64,000 nucleotides of DNA from Parelaphostrongylus tenuis. Taxonomy: Eukaryota; Nematoda; Chromadorea; Rhabditida; Metastrongylidae. The stretch is taken from the NCBI GenBank assembly GCA_019055375.1, contig JAHQIW010003778.1, forward strand, positions 1 to 64,000. The letters run 5' to 3'. Made by a program: the position numbers and the translations under genes. Within the stretch, counting starts at the first letter, position 1; every line of letters begins with the position of its first letter. Under the pieces are notes generated by a model. It ran no database searches. It was not told the origin of the DNA and saw only the letters and a list, made by a program, of their open reading frames with translations. Shown one piece after another: positions 1 through 11,462 of this stretch.

Positions 1-679
1 ATAAAAAGGAAAGAAAATATATGTGAGACGCGGATCAGATAATGTGGTAAATCCAGTTATAGGTGCGCTATGTTGCCAAAGTATTGTCATGAAGTTGTGG
101 CGATCTTGATTCCACTTCCAGATCACGGCTTTCCTCCGATATTAAAAAGAAAATCTCACAATTTAGGTAACTTTTTCTACAATTTTATAATTCTGTGAGA
201 AAAAAATTGATGTTATGAATTATACGATTGCTGCTCTTAATATCTCGTCTGCCTATTTATGTTTGGCCCCACTGATGGATGCTATTGGCGAGGAAAGTAC
301 AGGTACACCTTAAGGTTCAAAATTTTTCCAAAATTTTTTTCTGTGTGGAGAGCCGCCCATTGTATCTCTCATGTTTGATAAGAGGACTCCAACTACCTCA
401 AATGTAATTACTACAGTAACTGGAACTGTCGTATTCTGTTCCTCCTCAGCATTGGCTCGTGTCCAGATAAGGATTTGTAAGAGCAGAGTCACTAATAAAT
501 TGTAAAATTTTAACATATACAGATCATTTGGAAATTAGTTGCAAATTGGAAAAAGGCTGCATAAAAACATAAGGAGTGTATAACTTAGAGAATTGTGTGG
601 ATGAAATGGATTCTAAAGGGTGTACTGTGATTGCAACATGTACCGTTCACTTGTCGTTCGCACAAATATAATCGATTAA
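1..679. other. No recognised gene apart from one secreted-like ORF
   Basis: AT-rich DNA. Apart from the short minus-strand ORF at 310-516, listed separately, I see no exon or repeat that I can name. Confidence 0.4.
310..516 (-). CDS. Possible first exon of a small secreted protein
   Basis: This 68-codon minus-strand ORF starts with ATG. Its first residues form a good signal peptide: a short charged start, a Leu-rich core (LLVTLLLQILIW) and a polar Ala-rich end (TRANA), followed by an acidic stretch with an N-glycosylation site (NTT). The segment after VITFE looks non-coding, and GAG|gtagtt there is a plausible splice donor, so the true exon may end near residue 43. A possible continuation around 241-315 reaches a stop within a few codons, so the downstream structure is unclear. 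No family was recognised. The call rests only on the signal-peptide shape and may be chance. Confidence 0.25.
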   Translation of the reverse strand: MLKFYNLLVTLLLQILIWTRANAEEEQNTTVPVTVVITFEVVGVLLSNMRDTMGGSPHRKKFWKNFEP

Positions 680-870
680 TTCCATGAAGGTAAAAGGATA
701 AGACTCTTGGTGTCGATCACTCCATCTGAGATGCGCCATGCATTCATCCTCATCCAGCAATTGTTTGAGGTGATTGGATGCAAATCAGTGACCTTTACGA
801 TTATTTGAGGTGGCCTATCAGAGTATCAAGTTAGTGCTACTATCCGCTCAGACAAGTTTGGATTAATTCA
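680..870 (-). repeat. SINE-like repeat family A, minus copy
   Basis: The reverse complement carries the family wording 'ggcgcatct...gatg', 'atccaatcacctcaaac' and 'tgatac...ggccacctc', matching segments at 5.57-5.72, 30.72-30.80 and 32.08-32.16 kb. Only the body of the element is present here; no tRNA-like head is visible. Confidence 0.55.
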
Positions 871-1559
871 CCGACCGCGGAAATATGCAAGGCGCGCCGT
901 TAGCGCTTTTATAATTTATGTCGTAACATTGTAGATGTTTTGGTATAAAAAGTGTCACAAACAGTGTTTTTCTCTAAGTTTTATTGTGTCAATTCACGCA
1001 GAACTCCATTTCGTATAGGCAAACGAAATCTGGAAAAATTCGGAAGGAAGCTTCTGAGCACTTGCCGTGATCACATCCGTCAATCATTGCTCAAAATAAA
1101 GGATGAGTACGAAGATTCGGAGAAGTGAGTTGTATTTTGACGAGCACTGATCATTATTCTCCAACAGATTCGCCATACCATGATCTCTATAGGAGTCATA
1201 TGGTACAAAAGGATCACTGCCTTCAGCATCAAAGTAGTTTTTCTCAGCTGGTAGTGAATTTTGCTAGTTGTAATAGAAACTCTTCGAATCTGAAGATCTT
1301 TGATTAGGGTAGAGTTGTGCTAATTTTCCCGGTGAAATTTTGATTTTGTGGCATCTATGTCTTCTATTTTTTTTTGCTTTGAAGAGTATACTTCGAGTGT
1401 AAGAGCAAATGAGCAGGTTGGATTTTTACCTGAATGACCCATCAGTGATTTCCAGTGCATTTGCGTTGCGAATTGCAGCTGTTACGCGGGACGCATTTAC
1501 GGTAATGTTGAGTGAATTTGTGAACTGCGACTAGGAAACGAACTCGCATTTCAAGCTTG

Positions 1560-1800
1560 ACCAGAGCGCGTGCTAACCCTTTGAGGACCAGCGTGGAGAG
1601 GCAGGCGGCGTCGCGTTGTCGCTTGCTCGGCAGCTATGGAAGCAACCAGATCAAGCGCCTCAGCATCTATATGCACGCCTGTCTGACCGCCTGCCTGCTT
1701 TCCCACGAGATGCGGCGCGGCCATCACACTAGCTGATTGAGTTTTCACGTCGCATGGTAGGCATCGAAATGATACTCGTGTTCTTGAAAGGGCTAGATAG
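1560..1800. repeat. GC-rich intronic patch with piggyBac-type terminus
   Basis: It lies in the 1512-2020 intron of the condensin gene. It opens with 'aaccctttgaggaccag', the same kind of terminus seen at 12.89, 24.26 and 28.13 kb, and is much richer in G+C than its surroundings. It is probably a non-autonomous element remnant. The minus-strand ORF over it has no recognisable product. Confidence 0.4.
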
Positions 1801-3152
1801 TCGAGTTTCGAAGATTCATAAAGTTCCATTTCCTTGTCGTTTTTATTGAAATTCTCAGTCTTACATATATTAACATATCTAAAAGCACTATATAAGAAGT
1901 ATTTTTGTGATTAGTGCGACAGAACATGATTTCCTATGAATACACAAAGTGCTGAATTCTTGAAAAATCCTGCTGCTCTGAATATTATCGACTCCTAAAA
2001 GCCAACTTAATCACTTCTAGAGAGATACTCTGAAAATGTTGAACATTTGTATTTTAGGTTGAATACACGCGAAGCTCTACTAATTCCTGTAGTCTTGACT
2101 ATTGGAGAGATCATTCAGTACTTTCCAAAGCTCATGTCCAGTGCCTTTCATTTGTTCGAAGCTCTGAAAACCATAATTTCGTCTGTTATTTTTGATAAAG
2201 ATGAACATTCTGGTAAGATTTCGTTGCTATACCTTTGTAAACGCAGTGGATTACGGATCGTATATTTTCAACGTACAATAACTATTCGGTGTAATTCTGC
2301 TAAGATGTCGTACATTCTTAGTGATCAATTCGGCAATACCTTCGGTTCAAGCGTTACCGTGTGGTTCTCGCGAGCAATCGCTGTCACGTCCCCCTTCAAC
2401 AATGAGCGACCAGGTGCGGTTGATTATAAATTTAGATTCCTGATGTGGTAGTACTACATTATCTCAATGATGTCTGGCTTTTAGGACGGTCTCGATTCTC
2501 AGCCAGCGTCATCCCAAAACGCTCAAGTGATACCGAACGACGTTCTTAAGGCATTTAAAGCTGATCGTCGTGCTTTATTCACTGAGAGAATAAGAGCACA
2601 CGCTGTCCTCACAGTTGGCAAATTCTGTCTAATGGTCTGTTATAGAGTTCTGTATATCTCTGTACTGCAACTGCTAACAATGAAGATTCAACTTTTATTT
2701 TAGAATGAAAAGATTGCCAAATCGACTATTCCTGTTTTTGTCAAACAGCTACGACTGAATGGCGATCACATCATAAGAAATAATATCGCTCTGCTTATTT
2801 GCGATCTTTGCATGAGGTCTGTTTTTTCCCAGTGGATTGCGTAACTTAAAACGTTATTTGACTCCGTTGTATTCCTAACAGAAATTAGTTTCGTTTACAG
2901 TGGAAGGTCTGAGGGTTTTTTATAAATTGGTCAGATTTCAAAATCGTCTCAATCAATCGCATTCCTTTTTAAAAAGATTTGGAAAAGAATTCTAATAAAG
3001 GTGCTATTAAGCTAAAGGATGTGATGAATAAAATACTGATTAAAATACTTCAAAAGGCTCTTGAAATACGTTCATCATCATTTTACATATTTGGAAACCA
3101 TATCTTTATATATGGGAGTCGCTATCCGAGTGGCAGTGATGCTCGCCACAGC

Positions 3153-3360
3153 TCAAGACATAGTTGATCTCCCACCTCTTAAAACGCTCATGCAATCAAT
3201 GTCGAACGCCCCACGGAGCGCTTCAACCTGCGTATCTTCAAGATTGCAAGGGACGTTCTTGACCATCACTCTATGACGTTCGTCAAGAAGATGAAATCCT
3301 CGAGCGAATGATGAGCGCGAGGGGACTGATTGAATTCTAGAAGTATCGGGAGCTGCAGAT
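3153..3360 (-). other. GC-rich intronic segment with minus-strand ORF, unassigned
   Basis: Within the 850-bp intron 2817-3666, a GC-rich stretch is open on the minus strand (RVMVKNVPCNLED...). It looks like coding DNA or an inserted repeat, but I cannot name it. Its lower end merges into AT-rich DNA and its upper end into the TA/CA microsatellite at 3420. Confidence 0.2.
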
Positions 3361-3404
3361 AAAAAAAAAGGTTTGTTGAGGGTCAAATAAAGTGGTAAGA
3401 TAAA

Positions 3405-3620
3405 TAACATATATATGCTTATATAATAAATGTTCATATGGACATGTACACATATATGCGTACATATTTATGTGTATTTATATGTGCATATACATACATA
3501 TATATATATGCATGTACATACATGTGCTTTATATTTATATATATACATATATATATATGCACATGTACATATGTCTATGTACGTATACATTTATGTAAAT
3601 ATATATAAGTATGCATAAAT
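3405..3620. repeat. TA/CA-rich imperfect microsatellite
   Basis: Interrupted ATAT/ACAT/GTAT tandem repeats fill the distal part of the condensin intron. The plus-strand ORF over them (many Tyr, Ile, His) is an artefact of the repeat. Confidence 0.85.
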
Positions 3621-4366
3621 GACTATCCAGTGTGAAAATCGGAGACTTTCTTAATAACGTGCTCAGACACACATCGATGGTGGATCGTTACTCTGCAATA
3701 GTTGCTGCATATGTTAAAGATGGATCGACACTGGTTCGTTATCAAATACTGGAATCACTTACATCATTGATAAAAGAGCAATTCATACGATGGGAAGGAC
3801 AAGTACGTCTGTTCAATACTCTCCTTCATCATCTCATCTTTGAGCATAACATCTTCAGATCATGTACCGCTTTGTTTCTACTATACTGGACGAGAATAAG
3901 GTCACATGTGAATACGCAAAATTTTGCTTGGTAAGTGCTTATTGAATCTATTCAAGCTGTATCTGAGATCATGGTAGTGTAATTGCAGCGAGATGTCCTC
4001 TTACTGCAGTTTCCTGAACTTTTCTCGAATCACTTTATCGAATGTCTTATGTATTTCAGCAAAGTGCCAGTAAACTGTGAAACTCGTGGCGGTCGTGGTG
4101 TTGCTAAACGTGAGTCTGTCTGCTTTTGAAAATTTATGATCTTCGTAACACCAAACCATTTATATTTAGATGAAGAAGCAGTTATTGACCCTGTCCAACA
4201 TGTTGCTGTTTATGGCCCGGAAAATTTTGAGAATCGTATGACAATATACAAATTTATGGTATGTCGAGCTCCTGAGATTTCTTCTTTCATTTTTGTTATA
4301 TTCTTTGTGATTCAGTTGAGCACTTTTAATGATATTTCAAAATATGCTCTGATGGAGCATATTTGT

Positions 4367-4369
4367 TAG
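4367..4369 (+). other. hcp-6: In-frame TAG in CAP-D3 exon 11, also a usable 3' splice site
   Basis: Exon 11 read from the acceptor at 4315 gives 17 codons (ending LMEHIC) that align with the conserved block after IYKF in CAP-D3. TAG follows, then the same frame continues QIICPIMNGKL. The ttgttag sequence is itself an acceptor of the right phase: splicing to 4370 would skip 18 codons (the 17 plus the stop) and keep the frame. Confidence 0.7.
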
Positions 4370-5419
4370 CAAATTATCTGTCCAATAATGAATGGAAAGC
4401 TGAAGTACAAAAATTCCTGCGTACGTGCCCTTTTGAAGGATTCCTTGACGGTAAGTTCCGAGGACGGTTTTTAACTTCGAGATTTCTATCATTACTTCTA
4501 TTTTTAAGGTAATGTCTCTCAAAGAAATAAGATTGAACATGGATGTTGGAAAGGGTCCTGACAGTGAAGATGATCCTCCAGAGAAAGTTGTGGTCAGTGC
4601 AGAGTAGTTGCTTCAGACTTTATTATAGGAGCTTTAACTTATCCAGTGAATCACTTCACAGGCTCTTGCTAAGAAAATGGTTACCGAAGCGTTCCAAAAG
4701 GTTATGATAGGCAATGTAATGCCAAGCCTTCTTGATTTACGGGTTTACCTCAATGAGAAACGATCGCCATTACGCTCGGAGCTGTACGCCGTTTTCCGGT
4801 ATGTTTTGTAAAGTGTTCAGTTTTGTTTTCCTCTGTTATATGTGAGTCGCGCCTTCTGTTATAGCGCTAATTGTCGCGAGAATAAAGAACAAATCAATGA
4901 GTTTTTGGATGGAGATCGACAACTCAAAGCTGAGGTCGAACATGACATTCGGAGATATGAAGTGAGCCTCTCTCATTTGAAGAAAGAACCTATTGAACAT
5001 TTTGTGTTTATGTTTCAGCAGCGCATAAAGTCCCAGTGGGCGGCAGCTAAAAAACGTGCAGAACGATCAGCAAGGGAAAGACGTCGTTCAAGGCGTTCTT
5101 TAGCTGCTATCACAGAGATCAATAATGCTAATGGAGCACCAAGTCATGATGCAACAGTTGATAAAGAGCAGTCGAATAGGAATGATGATGGATGGTCTTT
5201 GCAATGTGTGGATCCGGAAGAGACGCAAAGCTCAGCGCCTCAAGCGTCAGATCCACCGAATGATCCAGCTAATGAAGGTTCATCAGCGATGAACGTCAAG
5301 GAAATCGTAAGTTAACGGCCATAATTTTATACATTATGACGTAACATGTAAGGAAAATGCAGTCAAAGTGTTGTTACCTGTCCATAAGCTATCTAGTATT
5401 TACATTTTCTGGATGTGAC

Positions 5420-5780
5420 CCATGAATGCGGGGCAGTGGTTAGAGGTGCTCTGCGACGCGCACTGAATCGACCAATCGTTGGTTGTTAGTTCCATCCCTC
5501 ACTTCAGGTTCACCAAATCTTCTTTCCCATCGCAGTTGGTGTTTTGGTACCAGACTTATCTGGAAGTATAGCAGAACCGAGCTGATACATTAGCCAGCCA
5601 CCGCAAGTCATCGTAATGGTCAGATGTACACGCAATCAACTTGAACGATGCTACCATGGAGTTTATTGCATGGCGCATCCCCTAGAGATGAGTCAACGTC
5701 TTAGGTCTCAAGTCTTTGACTTATAAATGCGATATGCATGCTTTCGAATATTTTCACCTCTGCTGCGGCTTCACTGCTCT
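5420..5780 (+). repeat. SINE-like repeat family A, fullest plus copy, intronic
   Basis: It sits in the 5307-5922 intron of the condensin gene. It starts with a tRNA-like A-box region ('cagtggttagaggtgctc'), has a degenerate B-box region about 45 nt later, and then the family body ('gatacattagccagccacc', 'gcatggcgcatcccc'). The same order is seen at 30.59-30.96 kb. This is the structure expected of a tRNA-derived SINE. Confidence 0.55.
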
Positions 5781-6597
5781 TGTTGTGATGACAAAATTGT
5801 CCTTCTTTTTCTTTGGTCTCGTGCTATAACAACGAATTCTCATCAATATTCATCCGCATTGGTGAGATCGCTTGGCTGTGCTATCCTTTAAATTACATCC
5901 AGGTTAGTATGGAATACTTCAGAAGCAGGAGTTTCCGGACAACACTACTCGTATTCTTGTCGATGAGACTGGTGCAGTGAACCCATGTGATGTTCCAAGT
6001 GCTACAGAAGAAGAGCTTTTGCAGGTTAGTTCTGTTGGTCGGAAAGCACCTATTTGAGACCTTGCTGTTAAATTTGAGATCACCTGATAGAAAGTATTTA
6101 AATGGCTTTGAATTACGAGCATAGTGTAGTTGGTCAGTAAGCAACATTTTGCAATCTGTGTGTAAACAGCGAAAGTATTTCAGTGTCTTTACCAAGCGAT
6201 GATGGTGAGAAATTGGAAGCTTTGCCTGAAGAAGACAGGAGTGTCGACGTTACTGATGCACATATAGCTGGCATAAGAGTTCTGTTATCGCCTACTGGTA
6301 ACGAGGAGCCGGATCCATCAACTGAAGCTCACACATGTGAAGTGGAACCAAGATCTGAAAGGGACACTGATTTGTCACCTAAAACTAGCAGGGATGTAAA
6401 TCGTGTCAACAAGGATATAGATCCTTTCACACCTTCAAATGACAAAGGAGTGCCTGAGAAGGAAAATTTCCAAGAGTCAGTTGCAGGTATCCGGTTGCCT
6501 TCTCATCACCTTCCCACTGTGTATCCTACACCATTTGTGATCTTTTGCAGAAAAATCTGTGCACACTGTTGCTCCTCCACCGTCGAATTCGCCGCTT

Positions 6598-6600
6598 TAA
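6598..6600 (+). other. hcp-6: In-frame TAA in CAP-D3 exon 18
   Basis: The exon at 6551-6630 continues the frame of exon 17 (EKSVHTVAPPPSNSPL), meets TAA, and then runs on as EDLQGVDSKR to a strong donor CGA|gtaagt. That donor is exactly in phase with the next exon (PESWVFSEGG). Phase agreement on both sides indicates that the ancestral exon ran through this codon. Confidence 0.65.
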
Positions 6601-7079
6601 GAGGATTTGCAAGGTGTAGATTCTAAGCGAGTAAGTTTCTGCTCGAACCTTTACACTTTGTTGAGCTCTAATGATCCTGTTTATTTTTTTATTTTTTTTT
6701 TTTAGCCAGAATCATGGGTCTTCAGTGAGGGAGGCGTTTCAGCTCGAGCAATGTCAACGCCCAACAAAATGATTTTTAATGTAGGAGAACCATAATCGAA
6801 TTATCATGACCTTAGTTTTTCGTTTTGTTTTCAGTTATTGTAGTATGTAGGAAGTAATACAATTGACGTGTTTCTGTTATACTGTCTAGTTATTTGAGCT
6901 TACTTTCGCTGATCCGAACTTGTCTGCGATTCAAGGAGAAGCTAGAGCACTCCCGCATAAGAAGACAGGTTAATTTGCCCAAATTTGCTTTTTTTTTACT
7001 ATGATGCTTATTTTCTACGAAAATCAAATGCTGACCTTTTTTTTCAATAATAAATGGTATTTATTTGTTAGACGGCTGC

Positions 7080-8790
7080 AACAGAGAAACCGATTTCAAT
7101 CGCTGGAAAGGGGCTTTTGGTAGGAGTGTTAGTAATCATTCGTAATCTTGGATCCTTGACTAGAGCCCCACGTGGCCGGTTTTTTGAAAACACCCTTTTA
7201 TGACGTTGGAGCGTTCAGAATAAAATCATGTTTCTCGTCCGCCGTTCGCCTTCATTTTTATCACGTGTGTAATTCGCTGAAAGCATTAGAAGCATATCAG
7301 GCTCTAGAGGAACTTTCGTAGTATCTGATTCAATCGTTTAATCTGAAGTTTCTTTCAAAGCGGATAATTAATTCCAAATTGAATAACAAGTTGCATCCCA
7401 CAATCCAACGCACCGGGTAACGATTGATTGGTCCTCCTTCCCGGACCCATGGACTGACCGATAAACATGCTCGGCGGAAATGTAAAACTCGATCTTATCT
7501 CCTCTGCTGACGATATTTCCAGACATTAAGCACGGCATGGCATCACTGGAACCTACGCTATCGAAAGATTACTAATAGTCTAAAGAAAGAGCTCTGTTTG
7601 GCGAGGTTTAACGCACAAATCGGTTCTTCGTGATAAGAAGAGAACAAATGAGAAACCGATCTTATTCGCTGAAGAGTAACTTTTCGTAGGAGTGTCAGTA
7701 ACCGTTAGAAAACTCTAACTTGAGACTGCAGCTCCACATAGCTGGTTTTTTGAAACACTCATTTATAACACTGTGACATTCAAAATAAAACCATGCTTCC
7801 CAAACCAGGTGTTTTTTTCTTGTAGCTCGCTTATATTCTGCTGAACAAAACTCCTCCCTCAGAGTGCTACTACTAGAACTATAGCAGAAGCTTCAAAGTA
7901 CTCAAAAATGTGTTTGCTTTTTGAAAAGATTTTTTGGTCTTTTGGTATAATTTGGTCTTCTGATTTGTGTTTCAGTGTTCGCTGGACAGAAATCTTTCTC
8001 TAGACTATTAGTAATCATCTTATAGCGTAATGTTTCATAAATTTAGCTGAGTGCTTAATTTTGGAAATACGATTTAGCAACGAAAATAAGATCGAGTTTT
8101 ACATTTTTGGCAACGTCGTTTACCGGCTGTTCAACAAGACGATCACCGTGGCAGGGGCGAGGCGAAGCGGGACTTTCGAAATACGGTGTTTCAATTGGGA
8201 ATTTTTCTTCCGCTATGAAGGAAGCTGCAGATAAAACGAGTGACTAAGATACTGCGAAAGTTTCTCTACAAACTGATATGCTTCTCGGCTTCCAGCGAAT
8301 TACACGCGTGATAAAAATGAAGCCGAAAGAATCTTTGATCTCGATGTTACAGCGTTCTAAAGGGTTGTTCTGAAAAATCGGTGACGTGGTGTTGTAGCGT
8401 CAAGTCTCAACTTTCGAATGAATAATAGCACTCTAATGAAATGTTCACCACTGAACCCGCAAATGTTTTCTTTACCCAACAGCTCTAACACAAGTGTTTC
8501 TCCGATAGTCAAACATAAATTCTCTGAAATTTGAACTGGCGATTAAGTGCTTGCCCTCTAAGGAAGATGATTTGTCTAACGAACTATAAGCGAAATGTGA
8601 AGAACAACATGTCGCCGTGTGAAACATAATTTTATTTTAGATTTTGCAGCGTTTCAGAAAGTGCTTTGAGACACCGACCACCTGAGAATTTAGATAGAGA
8701 TTGAAGCGTTCGAATGGTTTCACTAACACTTATGAAAAGTTCCTCTCCAGCGAATGAGATCCGTTTATTTGTCGCCCCTTCTAACATAGA
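7080..8790. repeat. Composite palindromic repeat (hairpin family 1)
   Basis: Plus-oriented units at about 7080-7400 and 7640-7800 share wording such as 'gtaggagtgt', 'ccggttttttgaaa', 'ttcataataaaa'-like strings and 'tttttatcacg'. The same unit appears reversed at about 8200-8450 and 8590-8790. The whole can fold back on itself. Other copies of the family are at 9.34, 17.99, 38.03 and 46.72 kb. No transposase is present, so it is non-autonomous or dead. Confidence 0.6.
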
Positions 8791-9339
8791 AGTGCCTAAC
8801 AGAATTCCCAAGTTTTTAGAGTGTCCTCAATTTTCAGGTACTGTAATGAAAAGTATTGAGGAAGAACATACGTGAATGTATGAATTTCTGACTTTTATAT
8901 TGTTACCTTTGTCATTTAGGTGTTATTTCTCGATAATTACTACATTATGTCTCTTATCTGAAGCTTATGTCATGATTTTTTTTTCATCCAATTGTTAATT
9001 TTCGACTACTGTTGTTATTCCTCTTTTGCGAATAAAGAAGGAAGTGTTTGCTTAGTGTCTATATGGACCTGAGTCTATGCTATTGTGTTATCCCCAACGT
9101 TATCCGTCATAAATCGCGCCGTTCTGTTCAGGTAGATGGAACGACGTTGATTGTATTACAGTCTGGGGAATGATCGCCACAAAAGCACGGGAGCTATATA
9201 GTCGACTGATGAATTGCTCACAGGTTTTGCTTGCAGATCGTAGCTCACACACAATATGGTATCCGCATGCGAAGTTCGGGAGATAATTCAATTTTTGCCG
9301 TGCACATTTTCCACTGGCAATCTAAAGAGTTCTTGGTTC
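8791..9339. other. No recognised content
   Basis: AT-rich DNA between two palindromic repeats; nothing identified on either strand. Confidence 0.4.
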
Positions 9340-9905
9340 TTTTCTGTTATCTGGCGACAAATAAAAAAAAGATGACTTTTGTTGGACAAGGAATTTTCAT
9401 TGGGATGTGTTATTTATTATTCGAAAGCTTATATTTCTGGCTACTGCGCTGGATAGCCGTTTTTAGTAAGAGCCTTTTTTTTCCATAACGCTGTAAGAAA
9501 ACGTTCGTGGCACTGTTTTTCTGTTAATTTGTGGGAGGGACGGTCGCGTTGACGCGTCACACGTGTGGAATGCAATTTTGGTAATTTAGTTCGAGATCTT
9601 TTCCCGCTTTGAAGGAACTGCAGATAAAACGTATGACTCTGATATCACAAGTTTCCTCTACACTATCATTAGCTTTTCGTTCTTCCAACGAAGTGCCAGT
9701 GAAAACGCATGGTCGATGTGAAACATAATTCTAGTTTGAATGCTACTGTGTTAAAGAAAGATCTTTTTCAGAAAGCGAGCACGTATCCCAGTAGCCAGAG
9801 ATTTATGCTTTCTAGTGATCACCAACACTATCATGAAAAGTTCGTGTCCAGCAAAAGAGGTCGTTTCTCCATTCGCCGCCATATAGCAGAACAGAATTGA
9901 TTTCT
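9340..9905. repeat. Hairpin family 1, palindromic copy
   Basis: The left arm ('ctgttatctggcgacaaat', then 'tattcgaaagcttatat') and the right arm ('cgccgccatatagcagaac', read in reverse) are inverted versions of each other around a centre near 9600. The arms match the units at 7.1-8.8 kb. Confidence 0.6.
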
Positions 9906-10189
9906 TTATCCCTACTGCGCTTGTAAGTGGCGTAATGTTACAAGTATGCATATGAGAATGTTGGTGATATGCAAAATATTCCACATTAGGCAGAAGTTGA
10001 ACCCGCGCGTTTCACCCATATTGTGGGCTCGTGATAACAGTATACCGATGCCCACTGCTTTGCTATCACTCTTCGATATAAACTATGGTAGCTATCGGTA
10101 GCCAAACTCTTATGGGTTTGGTCTGGTAAACACACAAAGGATAAAGAATAATGCTTTTGACGTGATCAGCTAAGATGCGTCTTGTAGTC
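9906..10189. other. No recognised content
   Basis: Short unassigned stretch between a hairpin repeat and a SINE-like copy. Confidence 0.35.
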
Positions 10190-10345
10190 GTCTTCATTTG
10201 CATCGTTTGAGATGATTAAGCACATATCTGTTATCAATAACTTGCAGTGGCCTACCGATGTATTACTCAATGCTGCTATACTCCCAGACAAGTCTGGTAG
10301 CAGTTCACTAGCGCCCAAGGGATAGAAGGTTTTGTGGGCCTTGAG
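10190..10345 (-). repeat. SINE-like repeat family A, minus fragment
   Basis: Contains the reversed family words 'gtggcctaccgatgtatta' and 'agacaagtctggta', as in the copies at 0.7 and 32.05 kb. Confidence 0.5.
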
Positions 10346-10699
10346 CGCGTTATCGAACTATCGATCATCGATTGATCGGTTATATGTGTTGCGGAACACC
10401 CTCTAATCAATGAACCGCATACTATATTGGTATGCACATATCTTAATTAAACCCAATTTACGCAGACGGCTGTTGGATATGTAAAACTTGTGCATATAAC
10501 GATTTGTATAACCACTTTTGAGACGGAACATGATACCACTATTGAAAAACACTAAGAATAAAGAATCTATTCAAATTATACATATTCAGTAGCTGTCATT
10601 GTAACTAGCTCCAATGCCAATGTGTGCTTAATTGGTCAGACTCGCTAAAGGTCGGTTGCTAACCGCTCTGATAGTTTATATCGAATTAAAAATAGTAGC
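10346..10699. other. No recognised content
   Basis: AT-rich DNA without an exon or repeat that I can name. Confidence 0.35.
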
Positions 10700-10830
10700 A
10701 AGGCTCTGGTATCGGTGGTGTAGTGGTATCAGGTGCTCGTAGTGTGGGTCAAACGCGTGTTCAACTTCTGCCTGAAGTCGAATGTTTTGCATACCACTCA
10801 ACATTCCTAAGTATATATATTGTGAGTTGC
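10700..10830 (+). repeat. SINE-like repeat family B (tRNA-like)
   Basis: A tRNA-type A-box region ('ggtggtgtagtggtatca') is followed about 40 nt later by a B-box-like 'gtgttcaacttctgcc' and the family tail 'ataccactcaacattc'. It is too diverged to be a functional tRNA. Confidence 0.55.
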
Positions 10831-11462
10831 ACACTGAAACAATTTTTGAACAATTTCAATGTTTTATGCTTGAGAACGCAGGCGATGTGAGACGGTATGG
10901 ATGAACGAACATTATGACGAGTTTGAGAAAAAAAATTGGATTGCATAAATTCGATAAGCTTCTTAGCTCAGCTCCTGTGTAGTCAGACACTTAACAGGGC
11001 AAGAAATGGTATATGTAGGGTTTGTATTGAAGAATTTCTTATTCTGTAGACTATTTACGATTTTAACATTATGACAGCGTTATGGGCCTATTTATTTTTA
11101 CATCAGTAGCTCTTTTTTTCACGGAAAAAATGTGAAGCGTCATTCCATTTCTATATTCTTTAGATAAGTCATAACGTATCATTCTAACATTCTAACTAAA
11201 GAATGGAATCAACCATTGTAAGACCAAATAAATTTCTGCCCTTATCTCTCCTTTTCGAGTGTTTCAGATCACTTTAGTTCTTCGGAAATGTGAAAACAAT
11301 AGATCTTCATCTTTTCTTTGCGGTGTGCTTTGAGTTGTACTAGAATTGACAGAAGAAGTTGTTTATTCCACTTCTCTATAATTATGTATAAAACTAATAT
11401 CCCATAATTTGGTTTGAACTGGTAAATTGCATTTTTATATTTGGTTTTTTATGGAAGTTTAG
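10831..11462. other. No recognised exon upstream of the NDUFS2 relic
   Basis: I looked here for the preceding NDUFS2 block (NFGPQHPAAHG) and did not find it. The DNA is AT-rich and unassigned. Confidence 0.4.

Larger units (their letters stand above)
1002..6973 (+). pseudogene. hcp-6: Condensin II subunit CAP-D3 (HCP-6-like), C-terminal part, with stop codons
   Basis: CAP-D3 is the HEAT-repeat subunit of condensin II that helps compact mitotic chromosomes. My exon model is 1002-1124, 1417-1511, 2021-2212, 2322-2413, 2485-2634, 2704-2816, 3667-3802, 3859-3930, 3989-4109, 4170-4258, 4316-4450, 4509-4592, 4662-4798, 4865-4961, 5019-5306, 5923-6024, 6184-6486, 6551-6630, 6706-6780 and 6890-6973. 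All introns are GT-AG, many of 57-70 nt, and phases agree except between 6024 and 6184. Family blocks in order are RAHAVLTVGKFCL, IPVFVKQL...RNNIALLICDLCMR, MVDRYSAIV, LVRYQILESLTSLIKEQFI, FRFVSTILDENK, HFIECLMYF, IYKFM, MSLKEIRLN and QINEFLDGDRQLKAE. About 855 codons are covered, against roughly 1,500 in vertebrate CAP-D3, so the N-terminal half is missing or lies upstream. TAG at 4367 and TAA at 6598 interrupt the frame. It could be a live gene with sequence errors. Family assignment is firm; functional state is not. Confidence 0.85.

Noticed and set aside
1551..1829. 92-codon minus-strand protein in the condensin intron
   Set aside because: It covers a GC-rich repeat with a piggyBac-type terminus; no family resemblance and no splice context.
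3430..3618. A Tyr/His/Ile-rich protein
   Set aside because: It is the translation of an interrupted TA/CA microsatellite inside an intron.
6184..6626. A continuous 147-codon reading frame as the end of the condensin gene
   Set aside because: After residue 100 it reads through a clear intron (GCAG|gtatcc to ttttgcag); the spliced frame continues the protein better.
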